In this document: one piece after another, positions 63,315-64,000 of the stretch
Layout of the letters: each line of letters opens with the position of its first letter
Numbering within the stretch: the stretch's first letter is position 1
NCBI RefSeq assembly: GCF_036492635.1
Contig: NZ_AP025305.1
Coordinates: forward strand, 2,790,001 to 2,854,000
Source of the DNA: Aureibacter tunicatorum
Lineage (GTDB): Bacteria > Bacteroidota > Bacteroidia > Cytophagales > Cyclobacteriaceae
Length of the DNA: 64,000 nt
Reading direction: 5' to 3'
The notes under the pieces: model-generated
Told to the model about the DNA's origin: nothing
Database searches by the model: none
What the model saw: the letters and a program-made list of their open reading frames with translations, nothing else
Made by a program: the position numbers and the translations under genes

Positions 63315-64000
63315 ATGATGCCTAGCAATAAAATTCTTATCCTTCACAGAACTTTAGGTTCTCCTTATTCTCAAAAGATTATGGCTATGCTTGACTACTC
63401 ACAAGCCAACTGGATGTCAGTAATTGCGCCCAAAGGCGTTCCAAGACCCATTCAAGAAAAGTTAGCAAATAATTACAGTCGAAGAATCCCTATTCTTCAA
63501 ATTGGAGCTGACATATATTGCGACACTGATTTGATATCCAAACAAATCGCAATCGAAACAAACAACAACTATCTTGACAGAACCTGTCTCAAACAAGAAG
63601 AACGAGAATTTATCGACTACTGTGAAAACGAGATTTTCATTTCCATGCTTGTCTCGTTATCTCCAATTGATTTCATCATAGGCTACTTCAGGTCGATTCC
63701 GCCTAAAGAGGCGTTCGAGTTCCTCAAAGACAGAATAAAAATTAAAAAAAAACATCCTGAATTCAATCTTAATCAAGGCAAATCAAAAGAAGCGCACATA
63801 CAGGCATCCATTGAATTCATTCATAAAATGGACAATATGTTGTCTAAGAGAAAATTCTTATTCAATGATCTTCAACCAACGCTATCTGATTTCACTGCTT
63901 ACAACCATATTTGGTATCATTACCAATTAAATAAATTAAAGCTCGCCAAAGACACCCGTCACATCATACCTTGGCTGGAAAGAATTGATTCTTTTAATTC
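63315..64000 (+). CDS. Glutathione S-transferase-family protein (3' end outside window)
   Basis: A frame open from the ATG pair at 63315 to the window edge (228 codons seen). The N-terminal thioredoxin-like part reads KILILHRTLGSPYSQKIMAML, with SRRIPILQIGADIYCDTDLI supplying the cis-Pro and the Asp typical of GST N-domains. A helical C-domain follows, with TLSDFTAYNHIW near residue 195. It should act in the cytoplasm as a thiol-dependent detoxifying or peroxidase-like enzyme, but bacteria of this phylum often lack glutathione, so the true thiol is unknown. Position next to the PUFA locus hints at handling of lipid peroxides (inference). Confidence 0.82.
   Translation, partial: MMPSNKILILHRTLGSPYSQKIMAMLDYSQANWMSVIAPKGVPRPIQEKLANNYSRRIPILQIGADIYCDTDLISKQIAIETNNNYLDRTCLKQEEREFIDYCENEIFISMLVSLSPIDFIIGYFRSIPPKEAFEFLKDRIKIKKKHPEFNLNQGKSKEAHIQASIEFIHKMDNMLSKRKFLFNDLQPTLSDFTAYNHIWYHYQLNKLKLAKDTRHIIPWLERIDSFN

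Noticed and set aside
1-64000. RNA genes, insertion sequences, prophage, CRISPR or toxin-antitoxin systems
   Set aside because: I scanned for tRNA-like cloverleaves, transposase motifs and repeat-spacer patterns and saw none; YwqK/MORN_2 proteins here are exported and not credible antitoxins. Small RNAs cannot be excluded by eye.

Overview
The window reads as a chromosomal segment of an AT-rich, probably marine member of the Bacteroidota, most likely of Cytophagales/Flammeovirgaceae type. The support is indirect but consistent: a giant secreted protein with a gliding-motility (CHU_C-like) C-terminal sorting domain followed by PorP/SprF and OmpA genes (type IX secretion context), several TAnnTTTG -7 promoter boxes, the carotenoid operon layout with a CrtYcd-type lycopene cyclase, a DUF6122-like protein, and the short palindromic intergenic repeat often seen in this phylum. 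I see no phage, insertion sequence, CRISPR array, rRNA or tRNA.

Layout. 1-858 is the end of a P1B metal ATPase that runs in from the left. 828-6045 holds small hypotheticals, a lipoprotein, a PPP-type phosphatase and a divergent pyruvate kinase. 6035-10936 (minus strand) is a translationally coupled carotenoid operon crtI-crtB-orf154-crtZ-crtYcd, preceded by a CarH/LitR-like MerR regulator. Both promoters carry the same 37-bp element, which implies autoregulation and joint control. 11085-19021 has a STAS-like protein, an NTF2-like lipoprotein, an FGGY sugar kinase, two adjacent sensor kinases and a MORN-repeat protein. 19018-30561 is mostly housekeeping and envelope genes: ABC ATPase, thioredoxin, accA, MBL hydrolase, DoxX, MORN/barrel protein, M42 peptidase, tyrS, aquaporin, Crp/Fnr regulator, YecH-like protein and MscS channel. 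30652-41737 is a surface locus on the minus strand: a 2509-residue adhesin, PorP/SprF, an OmpA/PD40 protein and, beyond a terminator, a putative barrel protein. 42105-44560 holds a lipoprotein, a partly decayed stretch and a PP2C-like phosphatase.

44568-62437 (minus strand) is the centrepiece: a complete polyunsaturated fatty acid (PUFA) synthase locus, pfaA-pfaC-pfaD-PPTase. PfaA is KS-MAT-six ACPs-KR-DH, PfaC is KS-CLF-AT-DH-DH, PfaD is the enoyl reductase, and an Sfp-type PPTase would arm the ACPs. There is no free-standing pfaB. Its AT lies inside PfaC, a layout more like myxobacterial Pfa2/Pfa3 than the Shewanella/Moritella five-gene cluster. A divergent cNMP-type regulator and a glutathione S-transferase-like gene (cut by the right edge) follow. 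AccA at 20.5 kb makes malonyl-CoA, the extender for both ordinary fatty acids and PUFA.

I did not find a wholly unknown multigene system. The strongest points for a second look are the PUFA synthase architecture with its homogenised ACP array, the CarH-like regulator that keeps the light-sensing W-x9-EH signature but has lost other B12 motifs, and its duplicated operator/promoter. All family names come from motifs read by eye; no database was searched.
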